From Scleromatobacter sp038208735 (GTDB taxonomy: Bacteria > Pseudomonadota > Gammaproteobacteria > Burkholderiales > Burkholderiaceae_C), in the NCBI GenBank assembly GCA_038208735.1, contig JBBQYL010000045.1, positions 1 through 28,592 of the forward strand: a stretch of DNA of 28,592 nt, given 5' to 3'. This document shows positions 26,813-28,592 of this stretch, one piece after another; the first letter of the stretch is position 1, and every line of letters starts with the position of its first letter. Below the pieces are notes generated by a model that was not told where the DNA came from, did not search any database, and worked only from the letters and a program-made list of their open reading frames with translations. The translations under genes were made by a program, and so were the position numbers.

Positions 26813-27574
26813 TCACATCCGGAAGTGTTCGCCGAGGTAGACGCGACGGACGTCGGCGTTCTCGACGATCTCGGCGGGGGTCCCTTCGGCCAGCACCCGG
26901 CCTTCGCTGATGATGTACGCGCGGTCGCAGATGCCCAGCGTCTCGCGCACGTTGTGGTCGGTGATCAGCACGCCGATGCCGCGCGCCTTCAGGAAGCCGA
27001 TGATGCGCTGGATCTCGATGACGGCGATCGGGTCGACGCCGGCGAACGGCTCGTCGAGCAGGATGAAGCGCGGCTGCGTGGCGAGCGCGCGCGCGATCTC
27101 CACGCGGCGCCGCTCGCCGCCGGACAGCGCCGGCGGCGGCGTATGGCGCAGGTGCGTCAGGCTCAGGTCGGTGAGCAGCCCGTCGAGGCGCTTGTCGATG
27201 TCGGCGGTCTTGAGCGCCTTGCCGTTCTCGTCGTACTGCAGCTCCAGCACCGCGCGGATGTTCTCGTCGACGGTGAGCTTGCGGAAGATGGAGGCTTCCT
27301 GCGGCAGGTAGCTGAGGCCCAGGCGCGAACGCTGGTGGATGGGCTTGGCCGAGATCTGCTGGCCGTCGATGCTGATTTCGCCCGCGTCGGCGCGCACCAG
27401 GCCCACCACCATGTAGAACGTGGTGGTCTTGCCGGCGCCGTTCGGGCCCAGCAGGCCGACGACCTCGCCGGCGTTGACGGCCAGGTGCACTTCCTTGACC
27501 ACCACGCGCGCGCCGTACGACTTGCGCAGGCCCGTGGCCTCGAGGCGGCTCTGGGTGGCGCTGGCCGGCGTCAT
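26813..27574 (-). CDS. lptB: Lipopolysaccharide export ABC transporter ATP-binding protein LptB
   Basis: This 253-residue cytoplasmic ATPase works with LptF and LptG to pull lipopolysaccharide from the inner membrane onto the LptC-LptA bridge. The ABC motifs are intact: Walker A GPNGAGKTT (43-51), the Q-loop LSYLPQEASIFRKLTV, signature LSGGERRR, Walker B FILLDEPFAGVDP and the switch histidine in ITDHNVRETL. The sequence QEASIFRKL and the ending RRVYLGEHFRM are specific for LptB among ABC ATPases. Its ATG overlaps the lptA stop by four bases. Confidence 0.96.
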   Translation of the reverse strand: MTPASATQSRLEATGLRKSYGARVVVKEVHLAVNAGEVVGLLGPNGAGKTTTFYMVVGLVRADAGEISIDGQQISAKPIHQRSRLGLSYLPQEASIFRKLTVDENIRAVLELQYDENGKALKTADIDKRLDGLLTDLSLTHLRHTPPPALSGGERRRVEIARALATQPRFILLDEPFAGVDPIAVIEIQRIIGFLKARGIGVLITDHNVRETLGICDRAYIISEGRVLAEGTPAEIVENADVRRVYLGEHFRM

Positions 27575-28206
27575 TTGGACGGCCCCGATGCCGGCGCCGG
27601 AAGCCGCAGCTCCTCGGTCGCCTTGGGCGCGCTCGACGCCTTGGGCGTGAAGATGACCGTGGTGCGGCCGCCCGTCGACGAGGTGGGCGTGCCCGGCTCG
27701 CCCGAGCCCAGCTTGATGGTCTCCGAGCCCGTGTCGTAGGTGATCAGCGCCGCGTTGGCCTGGTCGGTGACGGCGACGCCCTTGAGCATGCGCAGGTGGG
27801 CCGCGCCCACGAAGCGCACCCGGTTGGCGGCGCTGTCGTACTCGATCTTCTGGGCGTCACCCTCGCTGTACTCATCGGCGCCGTCGCACTTCTGGCGGAA
27901 GGTGGCGGGCCTGGCCGACGATCCGAACGCGTAGCCCAGCTGGTTGCCGTCGGGATCCTGGCTCACCTCCACGCGGTCGGCGTGGATCTCGAGCGTGCCC
28001 TGCGTGATGACCACGTTGCCGGTGAACACGGCGCTGTGCTTCTTCAGGTCGACGACGTCGGGATGGTCGCCGCCGCTGGTGACGCTCATCGGCTTGGTGC
28101 GGTCGGCCTTCTCCGCGTGGGCGGCCGGACCGGCGCACGCCAGGGCGAAGACCGCCAGGGCGGCGCGGAGGACATCAGGCGCGGGAAGTGTTTTTAGCGG
28201 TCGCAT
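27571..28206 (-). CDS. lptA: Lipopolysaccharide transport periplasmic protein LptA
   Basis: This 211-residue protein forms the periplasmic bridge that carries lipopolysaccharide from LptC to LptD. A signal peptide ends at AHA-EK (about residue 31). The OstA-like beta-jellyroll follows, with AVFTGNVVITQGTLEIHADR typical of the family, then RQKCDGADEYSEGDAQKIEY and RFVGAAHLRM. A proline- and serine-rich tail (after about residue 175) is longer than in enteric LptA. The start is the ATG at 28204-28206; a longer frame to 28266 would run through the promoter. lptC, usually next upstream, is absent; a DsbA-type gene lies there instead. Confidence 0.93.
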   Translation of the reverse strand: MRPLKTLPAPDVLRAALAVFALACAGPAAHAEKADRTKPMSVTSGGDHPDVVDLKKHSAVFTGNVVITQGTLEIHADRVEVSQDPDGNQLGYAFGSSARPATFRQKCDGADEYSEGDAQKIEYDSAANRVRFVGAAHLRMLKGVAVTDQANAALITYDTGSETIKLGSGEPGTPTSSTGGRTTVIFTPKASSAPKATEELRLPAPASGPSK

Positions 28207-28232
28207 CGTGATCGGCACGGAAATTGCAGACC

Positions 28233-28266
28233 ATTCTAGCCCGCACGCAACGATGGTGCGCACCAT
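28233..28266 (-). promoter_or_regulatory. Candidate lptA promoter with a 14-base palindrome
   Basis: TAGAAT (minus strand, 28238-28233) would start transcription about 20 bases before the lptA ATG. The perfect palindrome ATGGTGCGCACCAT (28253-28266) lies where the -35 element and an operator would be expected, so a dimeric regulator could control the operon here. No good -35 hexamer is seen. Confidence 0.4.
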
Positions 28267-28320
28267 GCCGCCCCTTTACGCACCGGGTTGATCACGGCTG
28301 TCGGTGCTGACCAACGCCTT

Positions 28321-28348
28321 GGCAGATCCCCGCCGGCCGGGGCCTGCC
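28321..28348 (-). terminator. Hairpin after the DsbA-family gene
   Basis: The outer stem GGCAG/CTGCC and inner stem CCCCG/CGGGG are separated by an AT/C internal loop, with a CCGGC loop. It starts three bases past the stop at 28352. No thymine run follows. It separates the upstream gene from the lptA operon. Confidence 0.45.
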
Positions 28349-28351
28349 CGA

Positions 28352-28592
28352 TCAACCGCCCTTGCGAACGCGGTTCACCAGCCAGTCCGTGGTCGCCAGC
28401 ACGCTGTCCGGGCCGGCTTCGGGCTGGGCGATGGCCACGAAGCGGCCGGCGATGGCCATCTCGGGCATGCGCTCGATGCCGTAGTCGTCTTCCAGCCGCT
28501 TGGCCGCGGCGCACTTCGACTGCACTGAAAAGCTGTTCCAGGCCGCCTGCACCTTCACCGGATCGAGGCCGTTCTCCTGGGCGAAGCCCACC
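28352..28592 (-). CDS. DsbA-family thiol:disulfide oxidoreductase (C-terminal fragment)
   Basis: Only the last 80 or so codons lie in the window; the frame continues past the edge (the first full codon is a valine GTG, not a start). The sequence GFAQENGLDPVKVQAAWNSF followed by a KCAAAKRLEDDYGI helix and RMPEMAIAGRFV matches the end of the DsbA thioredoxin fold, where the proline of RMPEM would be the cis-proline beside the active site. The CxxC active site itself is outside the window. DsbA oxidises cysteines of periplasmic proteins. LptD, the partner of LptA at the outer membrane, is a known DsbA substrate, though here the adjacency may be chance. Confidence 0.7.
   Translation of the reverse strand, partial: VGFAQENGLDPVKVQAAWNSFSVQSKCAAAKRLEDDYGIERMPEMAIAGRFVAIAQPEAGPDSVLATTDWLVNRVRKGG

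Overview
The window is a GC-rich chromosomal segment from a betaproteobacterium, most likely order Burkholderiales (Comamonadaceae or Rubrivivax/Leptothrix-like). The grounds are protein resemblance, very high third-position GC, a TRAP transporter facing a FixJ-type dctSR pair, a cysTWA cluster with a CysB-type regulator, a split pntAA-pntAB-pntB, and lptA-lptB-rpoN. I see no phage, insertion sequence, CRISPR array, rRNA or tRNA. Genes are densely packed and no gene-free stretch exceeds about 235 bases. Most of the content is core metabolism and housekeeping.

Layout. 1-579: 5' part of a secreted, probably outer-membrane protein (minus). 667-3693: C4-dicarboxylate TRAP transporter dctP-dctQ-dctM (minus), facing the two-component pair dctS-dctR (plus, 3891-6544). 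6779-7069: small CsoR-family regulator with no cysteine. 7264-10019: sulfate ABC transporter cysT-cysW-cysA, with no sulfate-binding-protein gene beside it. 10023-11859: a helical-repeat plus GGDEF diguanylate cyclase broken by a frameshift. 12024-12971: CysB-family LysR regulator. 13041-15177: DUF1304 membrane protein, mnmA and a NudJ-like Nudix hydrolase (all minus). 15346-18482: proton-translocating transhydrogenase pntAA-pntAB-(81-residue membrane protein)-pntB. 18579-20258: fadD-like acyl-CoA ligase. 20291-20776: unknown protein. 20792-21547: mtnN nucleosidase, convergent with rsmE (21544-22281, minus). 22378-23340: all-helical unknown. 23349-23819: small periplasmic unknown (minus). 23950-28206: lptA-lptB-rpoN-RNA methyltransferase operon (minus). 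28352-28592: C-terminal end of a DsbA-family protein (minus).

How the parts work together. DctSR probably senses C4-dicarboxylates and drives the divergent dctPQM genes. A hairpin between dctP and dctQ probably keeps binding protein in excess over permease. CysTWA imports sulfate or thiosulfate and the CysB-like protein is the likely regulator; both the cysT leader and the cysB start region carry conspicuous inverted repeats. PntAA/AB/B couple the proton gradient to NADPH formation. LptA and LptB belong to lipopolysaccharide export and sit beside sigma-54 as in many proteobacteria, but lptC is not adjacent.

I do not find a complete undescribed system. The best leads are: a CsoR-family protein lacking all known metal or sulfide ligands; a dense series of inverted repeats ahead of cysT; a translationally coupled small membrane protein inside the transhydrogenase operon; a 46-base near-perfect hairpin after mnmA; and a recurring layout of a -10-like hexamer exactly six bases before the start codon (dctS, cysB, mnmA, rsmE), which suggests leaderless transcripts.
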